From Sagittula stellata E-37 (GTDB lineage Bacteria; Pseudomonadota; Alphaproteobacteria; Rhodobacterales; Rhodobacteraceae), in NCBI RefSeq assembly GCF_039724765.1, contig NZ_CP155729.1, positions 1,741,001 through 1,805,000 of the forward strand: 64,000 nt of DNA, in the 5' to 3' direction. Below the pieces are notes generated by a model. It was not told where the DNA came from. It made no database searches and saw only the letters and a program-made list of their open reading frames with translations. Shown here piece after piece: positions 27,532 through 36,349 of this stretch (position 1 is the first letter of the stretch; each line of letters begins with the position of its first letter). Position numbers and translations under genes: made by a program.

Positions 27532-30500
27532 TCAGCCCAGTTCGGAGAGACGGGCCAAGGCGTCCTTGATCTTGGCTTCGTCGGCTTCTCGCGCAGCGAG
27601 GTTGTCGCGCGCCTCCTCCACCACTTCGTCGGGCGCGGACTCGATGAACTTGGGATTGTTCAGACGTCCACGCAGGCCGCCCAGCTCTTTCGCCAGCTTG
27701 CCAAGCGTCTTTTCGAGCCGTGCCTTTTCCTCGGCCACGTCGATGATGTCGGCCAATGGCAAGGCGAGTGTGGCGGCCCCCACGGGAATGGTGATGCAGC
27801 CCTTCGGGAAGGCCCGGACCTCGTCCATGCTCTCGATCCGGGCGAGGCGCTTGATGAGCACCTCGTTGCGTTGCCACGCGCCACGTTCGTCGTCGGACAT
27901 GCCATTGACCAGCGTCGGAACGTAAAGGCCGGCTGGCACGTGCATCTGCGCGCGGGCAGAGCGGACGCCCTCGATCAGCGCAATGACCCAGGACATTTCG
28001 GCATCGGCCTTTTCATCCACCGCGGCAGAGGCCTCGTAAGTCGGCCAGTCGGCGTGCACCAGCATCTTGGACCGCTCGCCCAGCGTGCCCCAAAGCTCTT
28101 CGGTGATGAAGGGCATGATCGGGTGCAGCATGATGAGGCACTGGTCCAGCACCCAGGCCATGGTGGCGCGGGTTTCTGTCACGACGGCGGGATTCTCCGC
28201 GTCGAACAGAGGTTTGGAGAATTCAACGTACCAGTCGCAGACCTTGCCCCAGACGAAGCCGTAGAGCGCCGAGGCCGCATCGTTGAAGCGGTACTCCTTC
28301 AGCGCGAGGTCGACGGTTTCGCGGACACGGGCTGTTTCGCCGACGATCCACTTGTTCACCGTCTGCTGGGCGGGCACCACCCAAGCCGGGTCCGCGGCGC
28401 TTTCGTGCGAGTCGAAGACGTGGTTCATCTCTGCGAAGCGACACGCGTTCCACAGCTTTGTGCCGAAGTTCCTGTATCCCGCGATCCGGTCCACGGACAG
28501 CTTCAGCACGCCGCCGATGGAGGCCATGGACGCATTGGTGAACCGCAGTGCGTCGGCGCCGTATTCGTCCACGATTTCAAGCGGGTCGATGACGTTGCCG
28601 GTCGTCTTGGACATCTTCTTGCCCTTCTCGTCGCGGACGAGCTGGTGCAGGTAGACGGTGTGGAACGGGATCTCGTCCACCACGGCAAGTTGCATCATGA
28701 TCATGCGCGCCACCCAGAAGAACAGGATGTCGGAGCCAGTGATCAGCACGTCCGTCGGGAAGTAGCGCTTCATCTCCTCGGTCGGTTCCGGCCAGCCAAG
28801 GGTCCCGATCGGCCAGAGACCGGACGAGAACCATGTGTCCAGAACGTCCGGGTCACGGAAGATCGGCAATTGCATCGGACCGTCGAAGGTGCGGATCGTG
28901 CCCTCGTCGGCCACGTCCATGGTCTCGCGCAGCTGGACCAGCACTTCGGCGGCCTCGGCGGCGTCGGCAACGACGCGGAATTCCGTGCCTTCGGCCGACA
29001 TGGCGACGGCCTTTTCAAGCGCTTCTGCTTCGGTCGCGGCGCAGATCGGGAACCAGTCTTCCTCGCCGGGGATGTACCAGACCGGGATCTGGTGGCCCCA
29101 CCAGAGTTGACGGGAGATGCACCAAGGCTCGATGTTCTCCAGCCAGTGGTAGTAAGTCTTTTCGCCCGACTCCGGCATGATGGTGATGCGTCCGGAACGG
29201 ACCGCGTCCAGCGCCGGGCCGACGACTTTCTCGGCATCGACGAACCACTGGTCGGTCAACATCGGTTCGATCACCACCTTCGAACGGTCGCCAAAGGGCT
29301 GCATGATCGGCTTGGACTCGACGAGCGGCACGAGTTCTTCTGAGCGATCCTCGCCGCCTTCTTCGGGAGCGACCGGCGCCTTGATTGGTTTGCCGAGGCG
29401 CGGATCGGTGGGCTCCGTCATCACTGCCAGACCCTCGGCGGTGATCTCCGCCACGACCTTTTCGCGCGCTTCGAAGCGGTCGAGCCCGCGCAGGTGGTCG
29501 GGCACGAGATTGATGAGGTCGGTCTCTGCCTCTGTCAGGGTCCGGTCGCCCTTGGCCACGGCCATGGCAATCTCGGCAGCCTCGGCATAGGACGCGCCGT
29601 CGTCACGCATGTACCCGGCGCGGTCCATCAGACGGTACATCGGAATGCCGCCGCGCTTGGCCACCTGGTAGTCGTTGAAGTCATGCGCCCCGGTGATCTT
29701 GACCGCGCCGGAGCCGAAAGTCGGATCAGGGTATTCGTCGGTGATGATCGGGATCAGGCGGCGGTGTTCCTTCGGTCCAACCGGGATCTCGCACAACTGG
29801 CCGACGATGGGGGCGTACCGCTCATCGGAGGGATGCACCGCGACGGCACCATCGCCCAGCATGGTCTCGGGCCGGGTGGTGGCAATGGAAATGTAGTCGC
29901 GCTCTTCCTCGAAGACGACGTTACCGTCCTCGTCCTTCTCGACGTAGACATAGGTCGCCCCGCCCGCGAGCGGGTACTTGAAGTGCCACATGTGGCCCGG
30001 CGTCTCGATGTTCTCCACCTCCAGATCGGAAATGGCGGTCTCGAAGTGCGGGTCCCAGTTCACCAGCCGCTTGCCGCGGTAAATCAGGCCCTTCTGGTAC
30101 ATGTCGACGAAGACCTTGATGACGGCATCGTGGAAGTTGCCGCGGCTGTCAGCCTCCGGCGCACCGGGCGCGCCGGACATGGTGAAGGCGTTGCGGTCCC
30201 AGTCGCAGGAATCGCCGATGCGCTTCATCTGATCGATGATCGTGCCGCCGTACTGCGTCTTCCAGTCCCAGACATGGTTCAGGAATTCCGCCCGGGTCAT
30301 ATCGGTGCGGCGGACGTTCTTTTCCGCCTTCAGCTTCTTTTCGACCTGAAGCTGGGTGGCAATGCCCGCGTGGTCCTGCCCGGGTTGCCAGAGGGTGTCG
30401 AACCCGCGCATCCGGTGCCAGCGGACGAGGATGTCCATAAGGGTGTGGTTGAAGGCGTGGCCCACGTGCAGAGCGCCGGTCACGTTCGGAGGCGGCAGCA

Positions 30501-30621
30501 TGATGCTGAACGACTCGTCGCGCGACTTGTTGGCGCCGGCGCGGAAGGCTCCGCTGTCGAGCCACTTGGCCGAGAGACGCGGTTCTGCCTCTGCGGCGTT
30601 GAATGTCTTTTCCAAAGGCAT
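27532..30621 (-). CDS. valS: Valyl-tRNA synthetase
   Basis: A class I synthetase of 1029 residues charging tRNA-Val. The HIGH motif reads HVGH ([16 protein letters not shown], near residue 50) and the KMSKS motif reads KMSKT. The large CP1 editing domain lies between them, and the C-terminal coiled coil ([24 protein letters not shown]) is typical. The start at 30621 ([15 protein letters not shown]) has GAGG upstream. The same frame stays open upstream into the hairpin array only because those repeats lack stops. Confidence 0.95.
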   Translation of the reverse strand: MPLEKTFNAAEAEPRLSAKWLDSGAFRAGANKSRDESFSIMLPPPNVTGALHVGHAFNHTLMDILVRWHRMRGFDTLWQPGQDHAGIATQLQVEKKLKAEKNVRRTDMTRAEFLNHVWDWKTQYGGTIIDQMKRIGDSCDWDRNAFTMSGAPGAPEADSRGNFHDAVIKVFVDMYQKGLIYRGKRLVNWDPHFETAISDLEVENIETPGHMWHFKYPLAGGATYVYVEKDEDGNVVFEEERDYISIATTRPETMLGDGAVAVHPSDERYAPIVGQLCEIPVGPKEHRRLIPIITDEYPDPTFGSGAVKITGAHDFNDYQVAKRGGIPMYRLMDRAGYMRDDGASYAEAAEIAMAVAKGDRTLTEAETDLINLVPDHLRGLDRFEAREKVVAEITAEGLAVMTEPTDPRLGKPIKAPVAPEEGGEDRSEELVPLVESKPIMQPFGDRSKVVIEPMLTDQWFVDAEKVVGPALDAVRSGRITIMPESGEKTYYHWLENIEPWCISRQLWWGHQIPVWYIPGEEDWFPICAATEAEALEKAVAMSAEGTEFRVVADAAEAAEVLVQLRETMDVADEGTIRTFDGPMQLPIFRDPDVLDTWFSSGLWPIGTLGWPEPTEEMKRYFPTDVLITGSDILFFWVARMIMMQLAVVDEIPFHTVYLHQLVRDEKGKKMSKTTGNVIDPLEIVDEYGADALRFTNASMASIGGVLKLSVDRIAGYRNFGTKLWNACRFAEMNHVFDSHESAADPAWVVPAQQTVNKWIVGETARVRETVDLALKEYRFNDAASALYGFVWGKVCDWYVEFSKPLFDAENPAVVTETRATMAWVLDQCLIMLHPIMPFITEELWGTLGERSKMLVHADWPTYEASAAVDEKADAEMSWVIALIEGVRSARAQMHVPAGLYVPTLVNGMSDDERGAWQRNEVLIKRLARIESMDEVRAFPKGCITIPVGAATLALPLADIIDVAEEKARLEKTLGKLAKELGGLRGRLNNPKFIESAPDEVVEEARDNLAAREADEAKIKDALARLSELG

Positions 30622-30815
30622 GTTGGGACCTCGTGTTCTTTGGGGTCTGTTACCGAATGGCGGCGGGAAGGGGAAGGCTTTGGCGTCCTGGCGCCGGTCG
30701 GGACGGACCTGTTTCCTTCGGAAAGGCGGCCCGCCCGCCCGGGCGAACCCGTTTCTTGCGGAACCGGGGCCTGAGGGGAAACAACGCAGAACCACATCGG
30801 GATCCGGCTGGCATG

Positions 30816-30847
30816 AAAAAAGCCCGCGGTGACGGGCACCGCGGGCT
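30816..30847 (-). terminator. Rho-independent terminator ending the small-RNA array
   Basis: On the minus strand a perfect 10-bp stem (30838-30847 with 30821-30830) with a 7-nt loop is followed by six U. It closes the DUF1127/small-RNA transcription unit and stops about 195 bp before valS. Confidence 0.92.
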
Positions 30848-30886
30848 GAGTATACGAGCGCCCCAGGGAGGAGGAGAGGGGCCTCG
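30816..30886 (-). ncRNA. CcsR/cuckoo-type small RNA unit 5 (hairpin A plus terminator)
   Basis: Hairpin A has the invariant 13-nt loop (minus strand UCUCCUCCUCCCU; plus-strand 30865-30877) on a stem of 5 bp plus 4 bp with one bulged base. Its 3' partner is the GC-rich terminator hairpin instead of a second CCUCC loop. It is the last unit of the array. Confidence 0.7.
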
Positions 30887-30900
30887 ATCCGAAATGGAGT

Positions 30901-30968
30901 GCGGCGGCACCAGGGAGGAGGAGAGGTGCCGCCGCTTATGCTCGAACCCCAGGGAGGAGGAGAGGGGT
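30901..30968 (-). ncRNA. CcsR/cuckoo-type small RNA unit 4 (hairpins C and B)
   Basis: Hairpin C (stem 30946-30950 with 30964-30968) comes first in the transcript and hairpin B (11-bp perfect stem, 30901-30911 with 30925-30935) second; loops start 39 nt apart. It is nearly a copy of unit 3, 102 bp away. Confidence 0.85.
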
Positions 30969-31002
30969 CAGGCATAGTCTGGCCCGAAGGCCGTTGTAGG
31001 GT

Positions 31003-31070
31003 GCGACGGTGCCAGGGAGGAGGAGAGGCACCGCCGCTTATGCTCGAACCCCAGGGAGGAGGAGAGGGGT
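31003..31070 (-). ncRNA. CcsR/cuckoo-type small RNA unit 3 (hairpins E and D)
   Basis: Hairpin E (31048-31052 with 31066-31070) is followed by hairpin D (31007-31013 with 31027-31033, extended by 3 bp after a mismatch). Both carry the invariant loop. A 64-bp block (31031-31094) is identical to 30929-30992 of unit 4 and its spacer. Confidence 0.85.
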
Positions 31071-31106
31071 CAGGCATAGTCTGGCCCGAAGGCCTTTGTT
31101 CGTTGC

Positions 31107-31177
31107 GCGGCGGCGCCAGGGAGGAGGAGAGGCGCCGCCGCTGATGCTAAGACCCCAGGGAGGAGGAGAGGGGGCTT
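31107..31177 (-). ncRNA. CcsR/cuckoo-type small RNA unit 2 (hairpins G and F)
   Basis: Hairpin G (CCCC/GGGG stem, extended by 3 bp after an A-G mismatch, loop 31157-31169) is followed by hairpin F (11-bp perfect stem, 31107-31117 with 31131-31141). Loops start 39 nt apart. Confidence 0.85.
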
Positions 31178-31211
31178 GCATCTCTGGGCCTGTCGGCCCG
31201 TTGTTTCTTGT

Positions 31212-31281
31212 GGCGGTGCATCCAGGGAGGAGGAGAGGATGCACCGCCTAAGACGGAAGGGGCGGGAGGAGGAGTGCCCCT
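31212..31281 (-). ncRNA. CcsR/cuckoo-type small RNA unit 1 (hairpins I and H)
   Basis: Hairpin I (31258-31263 with 31276-31281) lies 8 bp after the DUF1127 stop and has a 12-nt loop in which the outer A residues of the motif are lost. Hairpin H has the longest stem (12 bp, 31212-31223 with 31237-31248) and the invariant loop. It is the first unit of the array. Confidence 0.8.
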
Positions 31282-31289
31282 AGCCGAAT

Positions 31290-31505
31290 TCAGAGTTCGT
31301 ATGCCGCCTGGTAGGCCACGCGACGGATTTCGCTGCGGCCAAGGCCCAGATCGGCCAGTTCGCGGTTGCTGAGCGACGACAGCTCACGGAAAGTCTGGTT
31401 GAAGACCTTGCGACGTGCGCGGCGTGCGCGGATGGTTTCGACGATCCCGGAGAAGCTGGTCAAAGCGCTTTGGGGCTGCGTCGTGTATTCGGTTGCGTGT
31501 GCCAT
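31290..31505 (-). CDS. DUF1127 protein, CcaF1-like, leader gene of the small-RNA array
   Basis: A 71-residue basic protein (MAHATEYTTQPQ...) with the DUF1127 core FRELSSLSNRELADLGLGRSEI and an Arg-rich helix before it. In Rhodobacter the DUF1127 protein CcaF1, of similar size, binds RNA and helps mature the co-transcribed CcsR small RNAs; this gene has the same position and size. GAGG about 9 nt before the ATG at 31505 fixes the start; the frame extends to 31547 without an RBS. Confidence 0.88.
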   Translation of the reverse strand: MAHATEYTTQPQSALTSFSGIVETIRARRARRKVFNQTFRELSSLSNRELADLGLGRSEIRRVAYQAAYEL

Positions 31506-31547
31506 GATTACGTGCCTCTGTTGGCGTTGCTGCCTCGGTTGATCCAA

Positions 31548-31575
31548 AGATGGAGCAAATGCTGCGGGTGCACAA
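31548..31575 (-). promoter_or_regulatory. Candidate heat-shock-type promoter of the DUF1127/small-RNA unit
   Basis: On the minus strand TTGTGC (31575-31570), a 16-bp spacer and CCATCT (31553-31548) resemble the -35 and CCAT-type -10 of RpoH promoters. CcsR arrays are known to be stress-induced through RpoH factors. The match is by eye only. Confidence 0.4.
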
Positions 31576-31728
31576 CGCCCTCATCGACAATGCTGCCATG
31601 CGGAATGTGCATACAACATGCGAGTTTTGCTTATTATTTAGCAAGCTTGGTGTGCAGCATTTCGGTCTTCGGTTGAGGCGACGCGGGGTAAACGCCACTG
31701 AAAGCGGCAAAAGGAAGGGTATCGGGCG

Positions 31729-32793
31729 ATGACTTTGGAAAAAGCGGACGTCGAATCAATCTTGGCGCGGGTAAAGGTTTCGGAGGGCGAAACCTTGGGC
31801 TCGGCCGACATGATCCGGGCGCTTGTAGTCGAGGGCGGCGCGGTGCGTTTTGTCATCGAGGCGCCCACTCCGGAACGTGCGAAGCAGATGGAGGCGGTCA
31901 GGGCGGACGCGGAGGCGGCGGTGCGGGCGATTCCCGGCGTGACTTCTGTTTCTGTTGCGCTCACGGCGCACGGCCCTTCGAAACCTGCCCCGTCGCTCAA
32001 GATGGGCGGTCACATGCAGCCGCAGGCCGGGCCGATGAAGCCGGAGGGGGTCAAGGCAATCATCGCCATTGGCTCCGGCAAGGGCGGTGTGGGGAAATCC
32101 ACCGTTTCGTCCAACCTCGCCGTCGCGCTCGCGCGCGCGGGCAAGAAGGTCGGGTTGCTGGATGCGGACATCCACGGTCCGTCACAGCCGCGCATGTTCG
32201 GTATCACCAAACGTCCGGCCAGCCCGGACGGAAAGACCATCGAGCCGCTGCACGCGCATGGCGTCACCCTCATGTCGGTCGGTGCCATGTTGCCGGAAGA
32301 AAAGGCGGTGATCTGGCGGGGTCCGATGTTGATGGGCGCGCTGCAGCAGATGTTGATGCAGGTTGCCTGGGGGCCACTTGATGTGCTGCTGATCGACCTT
32401 CCGCCGGGCACGGGGGACGTGCAGCTTACACTGGGGCAGAAGTCGCAGCTTGCCGGGGCGATCGTGGTCAGCACGCCCCAGGATGTGGCCTTGCTCGATG
32501 CCAAGAAAGCATTGGATGCCTTCGCCACGCTGAAGGTGCCAGTACTGGGTCTCATTGAAAACATGGCCGTCTTCACCTGTCCGCATTGCGGCAAGGACAG
32601 TCATATCTTCGGTCACGGCGGAGTCGCGGCAGAGGCGGAGCGGCTCAGTCTTCCGCTGCTGGCCCAGTTGCCCATCGACCTCGACACCCGCGTGTCGGGC
32701 GATGCGGGGACGCCGGTGGCTCTGGGCGACGGGCTCATGGCGGAGGCCTACGCCAAGCTTGCGGACCGTTTTATAAGGGGCGGACTGGTCTGA
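31729..32793 (+). CDS. mrp: Mrp/ApbC-family Fe-S carrier ATPase
   Basis: A 354-residue P-loop protein of the Mrp/NBP35 family. It has an N-terminal MIP18-type (DUF59) domain (residues 1-80), then the deviant Walker [10 protein letters not shown] (near residue 115) and a CxxC ([10 protein letters not shown]) that holds a bridging Fe-S cluster in this family. It is thought to deliver clusters to apoproteins. GGAAGGG precedes ATG 31729. Its promoter region is shared with the divergent DUF1127 gene. Confidence 0.9.
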   Translation: MTLEKADVESILARVKVSEGETLGSADMIRALVVEGGAVRFVIEAPTPERAKQMEAVRADAEAAVRAIPGVTSVSVALTAHGPSKPAPSLKMGGHMQPQAGPMKPEGVKAIIAIGSGKGGVGKSTVSSNLAVALARAGKKVGLLDADIHGPSQPRMFGITKRPASPDGKTIEPLHAHGVTLMSVGAMLPEEKAVIWRGPMLMGALQQMLMQVAWGPLDVLLIDLPPGTGDVQLTLGQKSQLAGAIVVSTPQDVALLDAKKALDAFATLKVPVLGLIENMAVFTCPHCGKDSHIFGHGGVAAEAERLSLPLLAQLPIDLDTRVSGDAGTPVALGDGLMAEAYAKLADRFIRGGLV

Positions 32794-33095
32794 CGGGCAG
32801 AGTATCGGAGGGGCGTTGCGCAGGCCCGGTCCGAAGGGCAAACGAAGTGTTCATGTCGTTGAAATGATGCGCGTGTCAACTTTGGGTTGCACAATCCGGC
32901 CGATTGAGGGGGTGTAATCGGCCGGTTGGTAACCATTTTACACACTAACACTCGACCGACTCGCCCCGATTTCCCCCGAGCAAAGCCGTTCGGTTCGCAT
33001 TATGACAAAGGTTAACAAATCGTTAACGTCTTTTTCAAGATGACGTTGCGTCACCCTTGCGGCGCGGTTCAAACAGCCCTCTGAAACCCTCGTTT
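32794..33095. other. Convergent intergenic region with a strong hairpin
   Basis: 302 bp between the 3' ends of mrp and holB. It contains a perfect 10-bp inverted repeat (32896-32905 with 32916-32925, loop 10 nt) that may act as a terminator, though no T-run follows on either side. Two GTTAAC palindromes lie near 33010-33025. No gene is evident. Confidence 0.45.
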
Positions 33096-34214
33096 TTATG
33101 CTGCATGCTGCAGGTGCAGAAACATATCTGTAATGAGCATGGCCGGATCGACGTTGACGGCGCGCGCATGCCTTGCCCTGTCGCCTGTCGTCTGGATTGC
33201 CTCCGCCCAGGCGCGTCCGCGCGCTTTGTCGGGCGCAAGCCGAAGCAGGATCTCCGCCTCTCCCGGCACGATTTCGGGTGGAGTGTGGCCGGTCACGCCC
33301 GTTCTTGCCAGACGCGACACCAGCCGGTCGGTCAGGGTGAGCGCCAAAGACAGGCGGTCCTCACGCCCCTTGCCGGCACAACTTTCGGCCAGCGCCAGCA
33401 TAGCGGGCCGGTCGAGACGGGGCAGGCTGCCCAGTACCGACAGGATCTGGCGGTACAGTGCGAGACCGTCTTGGTTGAAAAGACGCACCGCCGTGCCGAC
33501 CGACCCTTCGGACAACATGGTCATGGCCAACGTGTCTTCCGCGGGTATGTCGATCCGTGCCTGATCGAGTGCGGCGCGCATGTCGCCCTCCTCGAGCGGG
33601 CCGAGGCGGAGCGTGCGGCACCGCGACCGGATCGTCGGCAACAGCCGGGCGGGCTGGTGCGAGATCAGCAGCAACGTGGCACGCGCAGGCGGCTCTTCCA
33701 GCATCTTGAGAAGCGCGTTGGCCGCTTGCGTGTTCATTTCGTCCGCACTGTCGACGATCACGACGCGCCTGCCGCCATCGGCAGAGGACAAAGCGAAGAA
33801 GTTGAAGAGCTTGCGCACCTCGTCGACGCGGATCAGATCCGACAGCTTGTCGCCCTTGTCGTTAGGGCCGCGTCTCAGCAGGAAAAGGCCCGGCTCGGAC
33901 CGCGCGAGCATGCGTCGCGAGACGGGATGATCTTCAGTGATATCGAGCGTTGCCGGCGGTGGTGGCGCGCCGAAGAGCCCGTCGTCCTCTTGTGGAGGTG
34001 TCGCCAGCAGGAAACGGGCAATGCGCCAGGCGAGGGTGGCCTTGCCGACGCCCCTCGGTCCGCTGAGCAACCAGGCGTGGTGCAGCCGTTGCGAGTTGAA
34101 GGCGGCCAGGAAATCCTTCTCTGCCTGCGCCTGACCGAACAGGTTTAGGGTGGTACGTGGGTGGGGTGCGCCCTCGACGGCGTCCGGCTCCGGCAGGTCT
34201 GCAGGGTCAGCCAT
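33096..34214 (-). CDS. holB: DNA polymerase III delta-prime subunit
   Basis: A 372-residue clamp-loader subunit. The N-terminal AAA+ module shows LLSGPRGVGKATLA (modified Walker A), a DEVRKL segment and the SRC sensor (TIRSRCRTLRL). It loads the beta clamp with delta and gamma/tau. It follows tmk after about 50 bp; the dacC-tmk-holB order is common in alphaproteobacteria. Confidence 0.93.
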   Translation of the reverse strand: MADPADLPEPDAVEGAPHPRTTLNLFGQAQAEKDFLAAFNSQRLHHAWLLSGPRGVGKATLAWRIARFLLATPPQEDDGLFGAPPPPATLDITEDHPVSRRMLARSEPGLFLLRRGPNDKGDKLSDLIRVDEVRKLFNFFALSSADGGRRVVIVDSADEMNTQAANALLKMLEEPPARATLLLISHQPARLLPTIRSRCRTLRLGPLEEGDMRAALDQARIDIPAEDTLAMTMLSEGSVGTAVRLFNQDGLALYRQILSVLGSLPRLDRPAMLALAESCAGKGREDRLSLALTLTDRLVSRLARTGVTGHTPPEIVPGEAEILLRLAPDKARGRAWAEAIQTTGDRARHARAVNVDPAMLITDMFLHLQHAA

Positions 34215-34264
34215 GACGGAATGGCCCCCGGGGCAGGTCCGCGCGGTGCGTCACCGCAAAGGCG

Positions 34265-34903
34265 TCACGGTCTGGCATCCAGTGCCTCCATAACCGTGGC
34301 GTGAATGTCGGCGGCGACGTATTCCGGCCGTCTGTTGCCGTCGATCACGCGGATTCGTGCAGGAAACTCCTCGGACAGTGCAAGAAATCCCGCGCGCATC
34401 TGGAGCTGAAGCGCGATTCCGAAGTCTTCGAACCTCTCTTCGGCGGTGGCGCGGGCTTTCGCCCGTGACAATCCGGCCTCCGGGTCCATGTCGAGGATGA
34501 TGGTCAGGTCCGGTTCCATCCCGATCATTAGGTTGTGCAGCTTGTCGACCGTATCGCGCAGCCCCTGGCGTCCCTGGTACAGACGGGTGGAATCGGCAAA
34601 GCGGTCGCAGATCACGACCTCGCCACGAGTTAGAGCGGGGCGGATCGTCCGCTCCATGTGGTCGCGGCGCGCGGCGGTGAACAGCAGAAGCTCTGTTTCC
34701 GGGGACCAGCGATCCGGATCGCCCTGCAACACGAGGGCCCGGATTTCTTCTGCGCCCGGAGAGCCACCGGGTTCTCTGGTCAGGAGTGCCGTCATCCCGT
34801 CCGCGGACAGCCGTTCCGCCAGCATGCGGGCTTGCGTGGATTTGCCGGAGCCGTCGATCCCTTCGAAGGACAGGAACAGCCCGCTATGACCGCGGCCGTT
34901 CAC
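34265..34903 (-). CDS. tmk: Thymidylate kinase
   Basis: A 212-residue kinase making dTDP from dTMP. The P-loop is FEGIDGSGKST, followed by the DRF/Y motif (VICDRFADSTRLYQGRQG) and the lid. The start is GTG at 34903, overlapping the dacC stop by 4 nt (GTGA), so translation is coupled. The frame is open upstream, but the family length fits this start. Confidence 0.95.
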   Translation of the reverse strand: MNGRGHSGLFLSFEGIDGSGKSTQARMLAERLSADGMTALLTREPGGSPGAEEIRALVLQGDPDRWSPETELLLFTAARRDHMERTIRPALTRGEVVICDRFADSTRLYQGRQGLRDTVDKLHNLMIGMEPDLTIILDMDPEAGLSRAKARATAEERFEDFGIALQLQMRAGFLALSEEFPARIRVIDGNRRPEYVAADIHATVMEALDARP

Positions 34904-36081
34904 GAGGCGCCTGCGTCCCCGGTTGTATCGGGTGTGTCTGAAAACCGTTTCAGCAGGACCTGGCTGACGGTCAGCATCCGATCCATGAAACCGCCCGCGG
35001 GCACGTCGCCCGCAGCCACGAGCGGGACACGGGTTTCGGGCAGACCTTCGGGCTGGATGATGAGTTCGGCGAGCCTCTGCCCCTTGTTGACCGGGGCCTG
35101 AATCGGACCGGTGTAGACGACCTCTGCCGTGACGCCGCCCGCTGTCATGGTCGGCAGGAGGAGGGTGATATCCTTTTCGGAGACGAGGTCGACGTGGTCC
35201 TGTGCACCCAGCCAAAGCTCGGCCTGCGTGATCGGCTGGTCCTTCTTGACGATGGTCTGTTCGGCGAATTGCCGGAAGGCCCAGTTCACGATTGCTTCGG
35301 ACTGTTCGGCACGTTCGCCGGCGGTGGCCAGACCCGTCATGGCAAAGATGATCCGGCGCTGGTCGTTCTTCGCCGACCCCACCAGCCCGTAGCCCGCTTC
35401 CTGGGTATGGCCGGTCTTCAGCCCGTCGGCCCCGATGTTAAGAGACAACAGCGGGTTACGATTGTTCACATTGGAAGGCGCACGACCGTCGAACTCGAAC
35501 TTCTTTTCGCCGAACATCGGGTAGAATTCGGGGAAGTCCTGAATGATGTGCAGCGCCAGAAGCGTCAGGTCGCGCATCGACATGACATGCCCGTCGGCGG
35601 GCCAGCCCGAGGCGTTCTTGAACGTCGAATTGGTCATCCCAAGCTGGTGGGCGCGCTGGGTCATCAGGCGCGCGAACCCGGCTTCCGTGCCGTCGGGGGA
35701 CAGCGCCTCGGCCAGGACGGCGCAGGCGTCGTTGCCGGAAAGCACGATGATGCCGCGCAGCAGGTCCTCCACCCGAATCCGGTCCTTGGTGTTCAGGAAC
35801 ATGGTGGAGCCGGTGTAGGACATGGCATGTTCCGAGACCGGCAGCCGTTCGTCGAGCGAGAGGCGCCCGTCGCGGATCGCCTCGAACGTGATGTACAAGG
35901 TCATCAGCTTCGACATGGAGGCTGGCGGCACGGCTTCGTCGGCGTTCTTCGCCAGAAGGACCGTGCCGGTGGTCACGTCGATCACGTGCGCGGCGGTGGC
36001 CTTCGTGTCGAATGCTGCGGCCTGCGTGGCCAGAAGAATGGCGGTGCCGGCGGCGAGAAGGCGGCGTGTCGTTTTTCGCAT
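34900..36081 (-). CDS. dacC: D-alanyl-D-alanine carboxypeptidase (DacC/DacA family)
   Basis: A 393-residue low-molecular-weight penicillin-binding protein with a signal peptide (to about residue 23). The three catalytic motifs are SxxK (PASMSKLMTLY), SxN (LSGNDACAVLAE) and KTG (GLKTGHTQEAG). The C-terminal PBP5-type domain and an end helix suggest membrane association. It trims peptidoglycan pentapeptides. It heads the operon with tmk and holB, and a SPOR-domain lipoprotein gene lies upstream. Confidence 0.93.
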   Translation of the reverse strand: MRKTTRRLLAAGTAILLATQAAAFDTKATAAHVIDVTTGTVLLAKNADEAVPPASMSKLMTLYITFEAIRDGRLSLDERLPVSEHAMSYTGSTMFLNTKDRIRVEDLLRGIIVLSGNDACAVLAEALSPDGTEAGFARLMTQRAHQLGMTNSTFKNASGWPADGHVMSMRDLTLLALHIIQDFPEFYPMFGEKKFEFDGRAPSNVNNRNPLLSLNIGADGLKTGHTQEAGYGLVGSAKNDQRRIIFAMTGLATAGERAEQSEAIVNWAFRQFAEQTIVKKDQPITQAELWLGAQDHVDLVSEKDITLLLPTMTAGGVTAEVVYTGPIQAPVNKGQRLAELIIQPEGLPETRVPLVAAGDVPAGGFMDRMLTVSQVLLKRFSDTPDTTGDAGAS

Positions 36082-36349
36082 GGGGGCCTCGGAGTAGATG
36101 CTCGATTCTGCTCAGGGATGTTTATCGCTCATGTGGCTGGCTGTGTCACCCGGCGGTGGCGGCGGATCGCCTGTGAAGCCGGCCAGAGCTGGACACGTCT
36201 CCGCGACCGGTTGGCCCAAGCTCCGGCCGATCGCGTGGGCATGACGATGATACGGAAGGCAAAAAGGGCCGCGGATGCCCTGTCAGCACGGTTCGTCTCG
36301 TGAACGGTCGACAGCGTGGCCCGGACAGAGGCACCGGGCGCCCGCATCG

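Larger units (their letters stand above)
30855..31281 (-). repeat. Array of nine loop-conserved hairpins
   Basis: Nine hairpins share the plus-strand loop AGGGAGGAGGAGA (eight exact, one degenerate), starting at 30865, 30912, 30951, 31014, 31053, 31118, 31157, 31224 and about 31264. The stems differ in sequence but are complementary within each copy, so pairing rather than sequence is conserved. Short stems (closed by CCCC/GGGG) alternate with long GC stems, and paired hairpins are spaced 39-40 nt. On the minus strand each loop displays CCUCCUCCC, complementary to Shine-Dalgarno sequences. This is the layout of the CcsR/cuckoo RNAs of Rhodobacter-type bacteria. Confidence 0.9.

Noticed and set aside
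30622..31077. N-terminal extension of the valS reading frame into the hairpin array
   Set aside because: The frame is open only because the repeats lack stops. The Pro/Ser-rich translation has no family match, and valS has a good start with RBS at 30621.
30899..31251. Plus-strand open frames through the hairpin array (Gly/Glu-rich repeats)
   Set aside because: They translate structured RNA repeats on the antisense strand. The direction of the terminator and the DUF1127 gene shows transcription is on the minus strand.
30855..31281. CRISPR array suspected from the repeated 17-bp AGGGAGG-type core with variable flanks
   Set aside because: The variable parts on the two sides of each core are complementary to each other, forming hairpins. 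Spacing is irregular and there are no cas genes.
36082..36349. Small frames between the SPOR lipoprotein gene and dacC
   Set aside because: No RBS, no family features, and both strands open through GC bias alone.
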